Source: an uncultured Bacteroidales bacterium (lineage in GTDB: Bacteria; Bacteroidota; Bacteroidia; Bacteroidales; UBA932). From it: a stretch of DNA of 13,929 nucleotides. The position numbers were made by a program, and so were the translations under genes. The stretch's first letter is position 1; each line of letters begins with the position of its first letter. The notes below the pieces were generated by a model. That model had not been told where the DNA came from. It saw only the letters and a list, made by a program, of their open reading frames with translations, and did no database searches. The stretch is from NCBI GenBank assembly GCA_927798505.1, contig CAKMNE010000022.1:1-13929 (forward strand), written 5' to 3'. This document shows, piece after piece, positions 1-7,039 of this stretch.

Positions 1-823
<823 letters not shown>

Positions 824-831
824 TTATTGAT

Positions 832-837
832 AGGAGG
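832..837 (+). promoter_or_regulatory. Strong Shine-Dalgarno AGGAGG before the lipoprotein gene
   Basis: A perfect AGGAGG lies 7 nt upstream of the ATG at 845. This fixes the start there rather than at the in-frame TTG at 827, which is upstream of it. Bacteroidota genes rarely use a Shine-Dalgarno, and no other gene in this window has one this good. Confidence 0.7.
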
Positions 838-844
838 GATAACT

Positions 845-1645
845 ATGAAGCGCAGTTTGATTATTATGGCCTTTGCCGGCCTTCTGGCGGTATCTTGCGG
901 TACCGTCGGTACTACAAGTACCGCCAGCCGTTTCCAGGATGGCATATACTATCAGGCTCAGGAACCTGAATTCACTCCATTGACTGAAGAGGAAATTGCG
1001 GCCAGGGCTTCTCTTGGCCTCAAGAGCAAACAGTACGATACCCTCGTACTCGTGGTTGAACCATATCTTTACGGCGGTTTCAGACCTTACCCGTGGTACG
1101 GCCGCTACGGCTGGTATGGTTGGAACGGCTGGTACGGTTACCGACCTTACGGACCGGGATTCGCCTGGTCCTGCTGGGACCCGTTCTGGGACCCGTACTG
1201 GGATCCTTACTGGTACGGACCTTCATTCTGGTATGACCCTTGGTATTACCACTATCATCATCATTACTATCCGTCATACGGACATTCCAACAGTTACAAA
1301 TGGGCTGCCCATCCGGGCGTCAGCCGCTCTTCTTCGGGCGTTGTTTCCCGCGGCGCGGCGGCTCCCATCCCCAGGAGTTCTTCCGTTTCGAGGAGTTCAT
1401 CCGTTTCGAGGAGTTCATCTGTTAACAGGGGCAGTTCCGTCAACGCGGTCTCACCTGCAACGCGCTCGTCCAATTCTGCATCTTATAACAGTAACAGCGG
1501 AGTTCAGAGACAGAGCGTACCTCGCTCCTCTGCCGGCAGCTCTATGCGGAGCAGCGGCAGTTCAATGTCCCGCAGCAGCGGTGGCGGCTCCATGTCGCGC
1601 GGCAGCAGCGGCTCAATGTCTCACGGTGGCTCAGGCCGCAGATAA
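845..1645 (+). CDS. Trp/Tyr-rich and Ser/Arg-rich predicted lipoprotein, function unknown
   Basis: A 266-residue protein of no family I can name. The N-terminus MKRSLIIMAFAGLLAVSC is a lipoprotein signal peptide with the lipidated cysteine at residue 18, so the mature protein should be membrane anchored. Residues 19-75 look like a normal folded or linker segment. Residues 76-145 are extremely rich in Trp, Tyr, Gly, Pro and His, with repeats of WDP[FY] at 111-122 and a YHYHHHYY patch near 135-142. Residues 160-266 are Ser/Arg/Gly-rich low complexity, including RSSSVS-type repeats and SMSRSSGG-like segments. Composition suggests an exposed or disordered surface protein. It sits 14 nt upstream of an outer-membrane barrel gene and is probably cotranscribed with it. 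The start is supported by a strong AGGAGG. A role in the envelope is inferred from context only. Confidence 0.85.
   Translation: MKRSLIIMAFAGLLAVSCGTVGTTSTASRFQDGIYYQAQEPEFTPLTEEEIAARASLGLKSKQYDTLVLVVEPYLYGGFRPYPWYGRYGWYGWNGWYGYRPYGPGFAWSCWDPFWDPYWDPYWYGPSFWYDPWYYHYHHHYYPSYGHSNSYKWAAHPGVSRSSSGVVSRGAAAPIPRSSSVSRSSSVSRSSSVNRGSSVNAVSPATRSSNSASYNSNSGVQRQSVPRSSAGSSMRSSGSSMSRSSGGGSMSRGSSGSMSHGGSGRR
1175..1210 (+). repeat. 12-bp tandem repeat encoding WDP[FY] x3
   Basis: Three consecutive 12-bp units (1175-1186, 1187-1198, 1199-1210) of the form TGGGAYCCKTWC encode WDPF-WDPY-WDPY inside the lipoprotein gene. The units stay in frame, so copy-number change would preserve the reading frame. Confidence 0.85.
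1373..1444 (+). repeat. 18-bp tandem repeat encoding RSSSV[SN]
   Basis: Four 18-bp units start at 1373, 1391, 1409 and 1427. The first two differ at one base, the third diverges at its end and the fourth is degenerate. They encode RSSSVS, RSSSVS, RSSSVN and RGSSVN (residues 177-200 of the lipoprotein). The near-identity of the first units suggests recent slippage-type expansion. Confidence 0.85.
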
Positions 1646-1659
1646 AATGTTAGTTGGTT

Positions 1660-3333
1660 ATGAAACGAATATTCCTCTCCTCAGCGCTGATTATAGCGCT
1701 GGCAGCTCCTCTTGGAGCACAGTCGCTTTCTGATGCATACCGCTTCGGCGGCATCGATTACCTGGGCACGGCCAGATCCATGGCTCTTGGCGGGGCAATG
1801 GGCGCCGTCGGTTGCGATTTGGGCAGCATAGGCATCAACCCGGCAGGTTCGGCGGTGGCAGGCTACTCCCAGTTCGTTGTTACACCGGGGCTCAGCCTCG
1901 CATCGGCGCAGTCTTCCTATGCCCTGACCCCGTCGAATGACTTCGGAGCGCCGCAGGCAGGCAAGCGTACAAGTTTCGCACTTCCGAACATAGGCGCTTC
2001 TGCAAGATATGACTCCTACTCGGGTTCTGCCCTGAAGTCATTCACTCTGGCGTTTGTGGTCAATACTACCAGCGATTACAATTCCCATTCATACGCGAGC
2101 GGAGTCAACGACCGCACCTCCAAGTTTGCGGAAATGGCTTCCGCTGCCGGAGGAATCAACAAGGACTACCTTGCCAGTTCCGGTTTTTACAACGATTCGC
2201 AGTACTACAACTATTGGGATGTTGCCATGGGCTACGACGTCGGCCTTATCCATTCCTATACTGATTCGGATTATGTGGGATGCACGGAAGTGCTGACAGA
2301 CCTCGGAACTCACTATGTTCCGGGCGAACTCATACAGAAATCATCCAATGTGACTGCGGGTGCGAAGAGTGACATCCTTATGAATATGGCTTTCAATTTC
2401 AGTGATAAGCTGTATCTCGGCATCAACCTCGGGCTGCCTGTTATCAACTACTCCTCAGCTGAGACACTCAGCGAAGTTGCGGTTCAACCGGAACTGTTCC
2501 CTATAGTCTTCAATTATGATAACGGCGGACAGCAGACCACTTATTTCAGCAACGCCACCTACCAGTACAACTATTGGGCAAGCGGTGCCGGTGTCTATGC
2601 CAAGTTTGGAGCCATATGGCTTCCGTTTTCAGGTCTCAGGCTGGGATTTGCCTATCAGACACCTACCGCTTTCAACATAGAGGAGACTTGGACTCACAGC
2701 GGATCCGTCGCCTATCTCAACGGCTCGAAGTACAGCGGGAGCAGCCGCACCGGCACCTATGAGTATTCATACACCGCTCCTCAGGCTTTCGATTTCAGCG
2801 CCGCCTTTACCTTCGGAAGGTTGGGGCTCGTCAGCGTTGACTACACCCTGTCAGACTATCATCACATAGGCTATTCCGAGAACACGGTCAATGGAAGCGA
2901 TTATTTCGACTTCACCAACACCGCGATGCGTGCCTTCAGCGGAGTCGGCCACAATCTCAGGGTCGGAGCAGAAATCAATCTCACCCCGGATTTTGCCCTG
3001 CGCGCGGGCTATTCGTTACGCACCAGTCCTGAGAAATATTACATTGAAGGTGACAAAACCATCGCTTTCGGAGACTACAACGAAGATTATTACCTTGGGA
3101 GATTGGAACTTCCGAAGAATTCATACTATTACGACGAGTACACACAGAGTTTCTCCGCAGGACTTGGCTACAATCCTGCCGGCTCCTTCTTTGCGGACCT
3201 CGCCGTAAGGCTTACACAATATCCTGATTCCTACTACCAGCCTTATTATGGATACGCAGGGATGGATACTCCGCAAATCCGTATAGCAAGCAGCCTGATC
3301 AACGCTGCGCTCACCATAGGTTGGAGATTTTAA
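1660..3333 (+). CDS. OmpP1/FadL/TodX-family outer-membrane beta-barrel protein
   Basis: Probable outer-membrane barrel of 557 residues in the OmpP1/FadL/TodX family, whose characterised members pass hydrophobic compounds across the outer membrane. The signal peptide (MKRIFLSSALIIALAAPLGA) is probably cleaved near residue 20. Residues 38-65 carry the family-like pattern of small residues ending in INPAGSA. The rest alternates aromatic and polar residues as in amphipathic strands, and the chain ends in TIGWRF, a C-terminal aromatic suitable for BAM recognition. I chose the ATG at 1660, since the only upstream in-frame alternative is a TTG at 1654. It lies 14 nt after the lipoprotein gene and 12 nt before lpxD, which suggests one transcript. 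The substrate is not predictable from sequence. Confidence 0.85.
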   Translation: MKRIFLSSALIIALAAPLGAQSLSDAYRFGGIDYLGTARSMALGGAMGAVGCDLGSIGINPAGSAVAGYSQFVVTPGLSLASAQSSYALTPSNDFGAPQAGKRTSFALPNIGASARYDSYSGSALKSFTLAFVVNTTSDYNSHSYASGVNDRTSKFAEMASAAGGINKDYLASSGFYNDSQYYNYWDVAMGYDVGLIHSYTDSDYVGCTEVLTDLGTHYVPGELIQKSSNVTAGAKSDILMNMAFNFSDKLYLGINLGLPVINYSSAETLSEVAVQPELFPIVFNYDNGGQQTTYFSNATYQYNYWASGAGVYAKFGAIWLPFSGLRLGFAYQTPTAFNIEETWTHSGSVAYLNGSKYSGSSRTGTYEYSYTAPQAFDFSAAFTFGRLGLVSVDYTLSDYHHIGYSENTVNGSDYFDFTNTAMRAFSGVGHNLRVGAEINLTPDFALRAGYSLRTSPEKYYIEGDKTIAFGDYNEDYYLGRLELPKNSYYYDEYTQSFSAGLGYNPAGSFFADLAVRLTQYPDSYYQPYYGYAGMDTPQIRIASSLINAALTIGWRF

Positions 3334-3345
3334 AGCATACAGATA

Positions 3346-4332
3346 ATGAAATTCACAGCAAAAGAGCTGGCAGAAGTGCTGCACGGCACTGTGGAGGGAG
3401 ATCCGCAGGCAACTGTAACGACATTCGCGAAAATCGAGCATGGCAAAGATGGACAACTTTGTTTTTTTGCCAATCCCAAATATGAGCACTTTGTCTATAC
3501 CAGCAAGGCTTCCATCCTTCTGGTGAACAACGATTTCAAGCCGACGGCTCCCGTGGCACCCACTCTGGTTCGCGTTGAAAACGCCTACAGTGCCCTCGCC
3601 GAACTTCTTGACTATGTGAATGCGCAGAAGAGGAGCTATCGCCGCCACCGCGGACGCTGCCGGATTGCGCTCAGCGCAAAACTCGGCAGGAGAGTATGGG
3701 TGGGAGACTTCGTTACCATAGGCGCGCACAGTGTCATAGGCGAATGTACCAAGGTTTATGACAATGTCACGATTGCCGAGAATGTGAAGATTGGGCAGAA
3801 GTGCATTATCTATCCGGGAGTTCACATTTTCCCGGGCACGGTGATAGGCGACAGGACCATACTTCATGCAGGATGCATAATCGGTGACGACGGTTTTGGC
3901 AACGCTCCCCAGCCTGACGGCTCATGGAAGAAAATCGAGCATGTCGGCAATGTGATAATAGGCAACGATGTGGAAATAGGCTCCAATACCTGTGTTGACA
4001 GGGCGCCTATGGAGTCAACCGTCATCGAAGACGGAGTCCGCATAGACAATCTCTGCCAGATAGCGCACAATGTGCGTGTAGGCAAGAACACGGCAATGGC
4101 TGCAATGTCCGGAATTGCCGGTTCCGCCGAGATCGGAAAGAGCTGTATTATAGCAGGTCAGGTTGGCATAGTAGGGCATATCAAAGTCGCCGACAACACC
4201 ACAGTCGGAGCCCAGTCGGGAGTAATAGGCAATGTCCGCAAGAGCGGCCAGATTCTGATGGGAATGCCTGCCATCCCTAGGGCCACCTTTATGAGGGCAT
4301 ATGCCAAATTCAAGGCAAGTGGGGAAGAATAA
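3346..4332 (+). CDS. lpxD: UDP-3-O-acylglucosamine N-acyltransferase (LpxD)
   Basis: Third enzyme of lipid A synthesis: it transfers a 3-hydroxyacyl chain from acyl-ACP to the amino group of UDP-3-O-acylglucosamine in the cytoplasm. The protein is 328 residues. Residues 1-100 form the uridine-binding N-terminal domain (LCFFANPKYEHFVYTSKASI). From about 108 to 305 there are hexapeptide repeats of a left-handed beta helix. The catalytic histidine is H241 in CQIAHNVRVG, matching H239 of the E. coli enzyme. The C-terminus stops at KFKASGEE, so the long C-terminal helix I recall from Bacteroides LpxD is shortened. It is followed by lpxC after 39 nt, with a promoter element in between, so it probably belongs to the transcript starting upstream of the lipoprotein gene. 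Confidence 0.97.
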   Translation: MKFTAKELAEVLHGTVEGDPQATVTTFAKIEHGKDGQLCFFANPKYEHFVYTSKASILLVNNDFKPTAPVAPTLVRVENAYSALAELLDYVNAQKRSYRRHRGRCRIALSAKLGRRVWVGDFVTIGAHSVIGECTKVYDNVTIAENVKIGQKCIIYPGVHIFPGTVIGDRTILHAGCIIGDDGFGNAPQPDGSWKKIEHVGNVIIGNDVEIGSNTCVDRAPMESTVIEDGVRIDNLCQIAHNVRVGKNTAMAAMSGIAGSAEIGKSCIIAGQVGIVGHIKVADNTTVGAQSGVIGNVRKSGQILMGMPAIPRATFMRAYAKFKASGEE

Positions 4333-4343
4333 AAAACTTTTTC

Positions 4344-4351
4344 TATCTTTG
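4344..4351 (+). promoter_or_regulatory. Putative lpxC-lpxA promoter (-7 element TATCTTTG)
   Basis: An exact TAnnTTTG box in the 39-nt gap between lpxD and lpxC. No TTG is visible at the -33 position, which would fall at the 3' end of lpxD. Transcription would start near 4357, about 15 nt before the lpxC ATG. The final G of the box is also the G of an in-frame GTG (4351), which is one reason not to use that GTG as the start. Confidence 0.6.
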
Positions 4352-4371
4352 TGCCCCAAAAATACTACGGA

Positions 4372-5259
4372 ATGAACCAGAAGACACTTAAAGAATGCTG
4401 CTCGTTTGAAGGCGCAGGCCTTCATTCAGGGAAGTACGCACATATGCGTGTCTGTCCGGCTCCCGCAAATACCGGCGTCCGTTTCCACAGGACGGATGTA
4501 GGTGAAGACGCTTTTATTGACGCTATTGCTGCCAATGTCTCCCTGACAGCGCGCAGCACCACCATATCAAACGGCAGAATTGCAGTCGGAACGATTGAGC
4601 ACCTGCTTTCGGCCTTGACAGGCCTGGGTATAGACAATGCCCTGGTTGAGATTGATGCTGAGGAGGTCCCTATTCTGGACGGCAGTGCCGGTCCTTATGT
4701 GGATGCGTTCCTGAAAGATGGAGTTGTAGAACAGGACGCTGAAAGACAATATATCGAAATCGGACAGGAGTTCATGTACAAGGACGAAAAGTCAGGTTCG
4801 TATATCAAGCTTGTACCGGCCGAGGAACCGAGCTACGAAGTGACCATAGATTTCAACTCCAAGGTGCTCGGGGTCCAGACCGTCAAGTGGGACCCGTCCA
4901 TTGATTACGCTTCACAGGTTGCCCATTGCCGCACTTTCTGTTTCCTCCACGAAATTCAGATTCTCGCAAGTCTGGGTCTCATCAAGGGAGGCAGTCTGGA
5001 CAATGCCATAGTGATAGTTGAGAAGAAAGTGCCGGAGATAATAATGAACCGTCTCCGCAAAACCTTCAATATGCCGGACCTCAAGGTTGAAGAGGGGTAT
5101 CTGAGCCATATCGCACTCCATTTCCCGGATGAGTGCGGCAGGCACAAACTGCTTGACATTATGGGAGACCTGAGGCTGTGCGGCGGCTTTCTCAAAGCCA
5201 AGGTAATAGCTTACAAGCCGGGACACGGCATTAATACAAAAGTAGCAAAACTGATTTAG
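4372..5259 (+). CDS. lpxC: UDP-3-O-acyl-N-acetylglucosamine deacetylase (LpxC), without FabZ domain
   Basis: Zinc-dependent deacetylase for the committed step of lipid A synthesis, in the cytoplasm. The protein is 295 residues from the ATG at 4372. The in-frame GTG at 4351 lies inside the putative promoter box and is rejected. Metal and catalytic residues are present: E76-H77 in TIEHLLSAL, H258 and D262 in RHKLLD, and H285 in KPGHGIN, corresponding to E. coli E78/H79, H238, D242 and H265. The sequence ends at VAKLI, exactly where the LpxC domain normally ends. In Bacteroides this point continues into a fused FabZ dehydratase of about 150 residues. Here lpxA begins 2 nt after the stop, so FabZ is absent from the locus. 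The 2-nt spacing indicates tight coupling with lpxA. Confidence 0.97.
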   Translation: MNQKTLKECCSFEGAGLHSGKYAHMRVCPAPANTGVRFHRTDVGEDAFIDAIAANVSLTARSTTISNGRIAVGTIEHLLSALTGLGIDNALVEIDAEEVPILDGSAGPYVDAFLKDGVVEQDAERQYIEIGQEFMYKDEKSGSYIKLVPAEEPSYEVTIDFNSKVLGVQTVKWDPSIDYASQVAHCRTFCFLHEIQILASLGLIKGGSLDNAIVIVEKKVPEIIMNRLRKTFNMPDLKVEEGYLSHIALHFPDECGRHKLLDIMGDLRLCGGFLKAKVIAYKPGHGINTKVAKLI

Positions 5260-5261
5260 TT

Positions 5262-6074
5262 ATGAACAAGATTCATCCACTTGCAACAGTGCATCCGGGT
5301 GCGAAGCTCGGAGATAACGTCGAAGTTGGACCATATGCATATATCGACGACAATGTTGAAATAGGTGACGGATGCCATATCTATCCTCACGCCACCATAC
5401 TGCCTTACACCAGGATGGGAAAGGATTGCAACGTGTTCCCCGGAGCTGTCATCGGAGCCGTGCCTCAGGACCTCAAGTTTGACGGAGAGGTTACCTATGT
5501 TGAGATTGGCGACCGCGTGAACATACGCGAGTGCGCAACCATCAACCGTGGAACAAAGGCCAGCGGCAAGGGCGTGACCAAGGTCGGCAATGACACTCTC
5601 ATTATGTCCTATGTGCACGTAGCCCACGATTGCCGTGTCGGAAACCACTGCATTCTCGTCAGCTATGTGGGCATAGCAGGTGAGACCGACGTCGACGACT
5701 GGGCAATACTCGGAGGAAGCACCGTGGTTCATCAGTTCTCCCATATCGGAACCCACGCTATGGTGGGCGGCGGAAGCAAAGTCAACAAGGATATCCCGCC
5801 TTATTCCCTCTGCGGCCGTGATCCTATCTGCTATGCGGGCGTGAATATCGTTGGCCTGCGCCGTCGCGGTTTCGATTCCGATACCATCCGTATGATCAAG
5901 GATATCTATGATACCGTTTACTACCAGGGCAACAATGTTTCCGATGGTATTGCAAAGGTGGCTGCCGGTTTCCCTGACTGTCCGGAGAAGGATGAAATAG
6001 TAAACTTCATCCGCAACTCCAAGCGCGGAATCGTCCGTGCCAACGATATCAGCGAGAAAGGCTTTATCGAGTAG
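5262..6074 (+). CDS. lpxA: Acyl-[ACP]-UDP-N-acetylglucosamine O-acyltransferase (LpxA)
   Basis: First enzyme of lipid A synthesis: it moves a 3-hydroxyacyl chain from acyl-ACP to the 3-OH of UDP-GlcNAc. The 270-residue length is close to E. coli LpxA (262). Hexapeptide repeats of the left-handed beta helix fill about residues 1-185, and the C-terminal region (190-270) is the helical domain. The catalytic histidine is H122 in VAHDCRVGNHC (E. coli H125). GGSTVVHQFSHIGTHAMVGG follows, then the conserved IPPYSLCGRDPICYAGVN, whose GRDPICYAGVN part is close to the Bacteroidales form. The gene starts 2 nt after lpxC and ends 6 nt before the WbqC-like gene, so all three are probably one transcript. 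The long minus-strand open frame across this gene is a shadow. Confidence 0.97.
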   Translation: MNKIHPLATVHPGAKLGDNVEVGPYAYIDDNVEIGDGCHIYPHATILPYTRMGKDCNVFPGAVIGAVPQDLKFDGEVTYVEIGDRVNIRECATINRGTKASGKGVTKVGNDTLIMSYVHVAHDCRVGNHCILVSYVGIAGETDVDDWAILGGSTVVHQFSHIGTHAMVGGGSKVNKDIPPYSLCGRDPICYAGVNIVGLRRRGFDSDTIRMIKDIYDTVYYQGNNVSDGIAKVAAGFPDCPEKDEIVNFIRNSKRGIVRANDISEKGFIE

Positions 6075-6080
6075 TTTCTG

Positions 6081-6656
6081 ATGAAACTGCTTACGACAGC
6101 ATATTTCCCCCCTATAGAGTACTTTGCCCAATTGGCAAAGTGCTCTGTTTTTATTGACGGCACTGAGCATTATCAGAAGCAGAGCTGGCGCAACCGCTGT
6201 CGGATACTCGGCGCCAACGGTCCCGAGGACCTTCGCTTTCCCGTTGTCCATGACGGGAAACGGGCCATTACCGAGGTGCTGGTTGACTACAGGACAGACT
6301 GGGTTCGCCGAAGCGAATATGCTATTGAGACAGCCTACTATTCATCCCCGTTTTTCGAGTATTATCGCGACGAGCTCTTCGCCATTCTGGATTCGCATCC
6401 CCAGACTCTGTGGGAACTGAATTCCCGCATCACGGAATTCTTCTGCCGAAAAATTGGCATCCCGTCCCCGGGGGTTCTGCTGGAGGCCCCGCAGGGCGAG
6501 GTGGATCGTATCATCATCCATCCTAAAGTGCCGTCCTGCTGGCAGGGGCGTCCGTATTGGCAGGTGTTCCGGGACAAGTTCGGCTTCGTGGGCGGGCTGT
6601 CGGTTATGGATCTGCTGTTCAACGAAGGCCCGGAGAGCATCTGTTTCTTTGGATAA
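6081..6656 (+). CDS. WbqC-like family protein
   Basis: A 191-residue protein recognised as WbqC-like from its start, LLTTAYFPPIEYFAQL, and the following segment HYQKQSWRNRCRILGANGPE, both typical of the family in Bacteroidota. WbqC-type genes occur in O-antigen and other glycan clusters, and some family members are thought to take part in making or attaching unusual sugars, but the biochemical activity of this subgroup is not established. No signal peptide or membrane segment is seen, so it is probably cytoplasmic. It lies 6 nt after lpxA, which ties it to the lipid A genes. A full -33/-7 promoter for the next operon overlaps its final codons. Function is left open. Confidence 0.8.
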   Translation: MKLLTTAYFPPIEYFAQLAKCSVFIDGTEHYQKQSWRNRCRILGANGPEDLRFPVVHDGKRAITEVLVDYRTDWVRRSEYAIETAYYSSPFFEYYRDELFAILDSHPQTLWELNSRITEFFCRKIGIPSPGVLLEAPQGEVDRIIIHPKVPSCWQGRPYWQVFRDKFGFVGGLSVMDLLFNEGPESICFFG

Positions 6657-6678
6657 TTGTTTTTTTTTAGTATCTTTG
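6648..6678 (+). promoter_or_regulatory. Promoter of the rimP-nusA-infB operon
   Basis: TTTG at 6648-6651 and TATCTTTG at 6671-6678 are separated by 19 nt. This is the best full match in the window to the Bacteroidota promoter (-33 TTTG, 19-21 nt, -7 TAnnTTTG). The -33 box lies inside the last codons of the WbqC-like gene. Transcription should start near 6685, just before the hairpin at 6691. Confidence 0.75.
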
Positions 6679-6690
6679 TGCCCGTGATGG

Positions 6691-6726
6691 AGATAGGAGA
6701 CCTGGTTTGGTCGCCTATCTTTTTTT
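6691..6726 (+). terminator. Terminator-like hairpin in the rimP leader (possible attenuator)
   Basis: AGATAGG (6691-6697) pairs with CCTATCT (6714-6720), and GACC (6699-6702) pairs with GGTC (6709-6712). One A-G mismatch separates the two stem parts and the loop is 6 nt. The stem is followed directly by a run of seven T (6720-6726), giving an intrinsic-terminator shape for plus-strand transcription only. It lies downstream of the rimP promoter and 20 nt before the rimP ATG, so it would act on transcripts from that promoter as well as on read-through from lpxA and the WbqC-like gene. No obvious alternative antiterminator pairing was found by eye. It may be a read-through terminator, an attenuator or a stabilising 5' hairpin. 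Confidence 0.7.
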
Positions 6727-6746
6727 AAGAAGCAGAACGAAAGCAT

Positions 6747-7019
6747 ATGAAAAAATCGGATTTTGAAGCTGTATTGCTAAAAGCGGCGGCCGAAAGGGGC
6801 TGCGAGGTCTTCGAACTGGTCTTCGATGACGACGACAATGTTTTCGAAGTGACAATAGACAAAGCGGACGGGGTGGTTGACCTTCAGGACTGCGAATATG
6901 TCCACAGAGCCATTCTTGCAGCCTTCGACCGCAATATCGAGGATTATTCCCTCACCGTCAGTTCGCGCGGCATAGACCCCGACGAGGCTGATGAACTTCT
7001 CAGGACTATTGACGAATAG
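6747..7019 (+). CDS. rimP: Ribosome maturation factor RimP, N-terminal domain only
   Basis: RimP helps 30S subunit assembly. This version has 90 residues, against about 150 in E. coli and Bacteroides. The visible part aligns with the N-terminal domain: VFEVTIDKADGVVDLQDCEYVHRAI (residues 32-56) matches the strand-helix with the family's DGV-x3-DC motif, and SLTVSSRGID (68-77) matches the usual SSPGLDRPL. The conserved proline and the end of that motif are changed (SSRGIDPDEA), and the chain stops after 13 more residues. The C-terminal SH3-like domain is missing. Only 20 nt separate the stop from nusA, so it is not hidden in another frame. Position in front of nusA and infB is the classical one and supports the identification. 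Confidence 0.85.
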   Translation: MKKSDFEAVLLKAAAERGCEVFELVFDDDDNVFEVTIDKADGVVDLQDCEYVHRAILAAFDRNIEDYSLTVSSRGIDPDEADELLRTIDE

Positions 7020-7039
7020 ACAAAACAAGAAATATCAAA

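Noticed and set aside
1373..1444. Tandem repeat considered as a CRISPR-like or recombination site array
   Set aside because: Units are contiguous 18-mers without spacers, in frame with the lipoprotein gene, and explained by the RSSSV protein repeat.
996..1733. 245-codon plus-strand frame overlapping the lipoprotein gene
   Set aside because: A +1-type shadow of the repetitive lipoprotein gene. It lacks a signal peptide and crosses into the barrel gene in the wrong frame.
3121..3867. 248-codon antisense frame over the end of the barrel gene and the start of lpxD
   Set aside because: It spans two strongly supported plus-strand genes and has no domain or start signal.
4351..4371. GTG at 4351 as an upstream start for lpxC
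   Set aside because: The GTG uses the last G of the TATCTTTG promoter box, so it would lie upstream of the transcription start. The ATG at 4372 begins at the usual LpxC N-terminus.
5256..6251. 331-codon open frame antisense to lpxA
   Set aside because: lpxA is certain on the plus strand with a catalytic histidine and hexapeptide repeats. The antisense frame is open because of codon usage, has no recognisable domain, and overlaps the starts and ends of two real genes.
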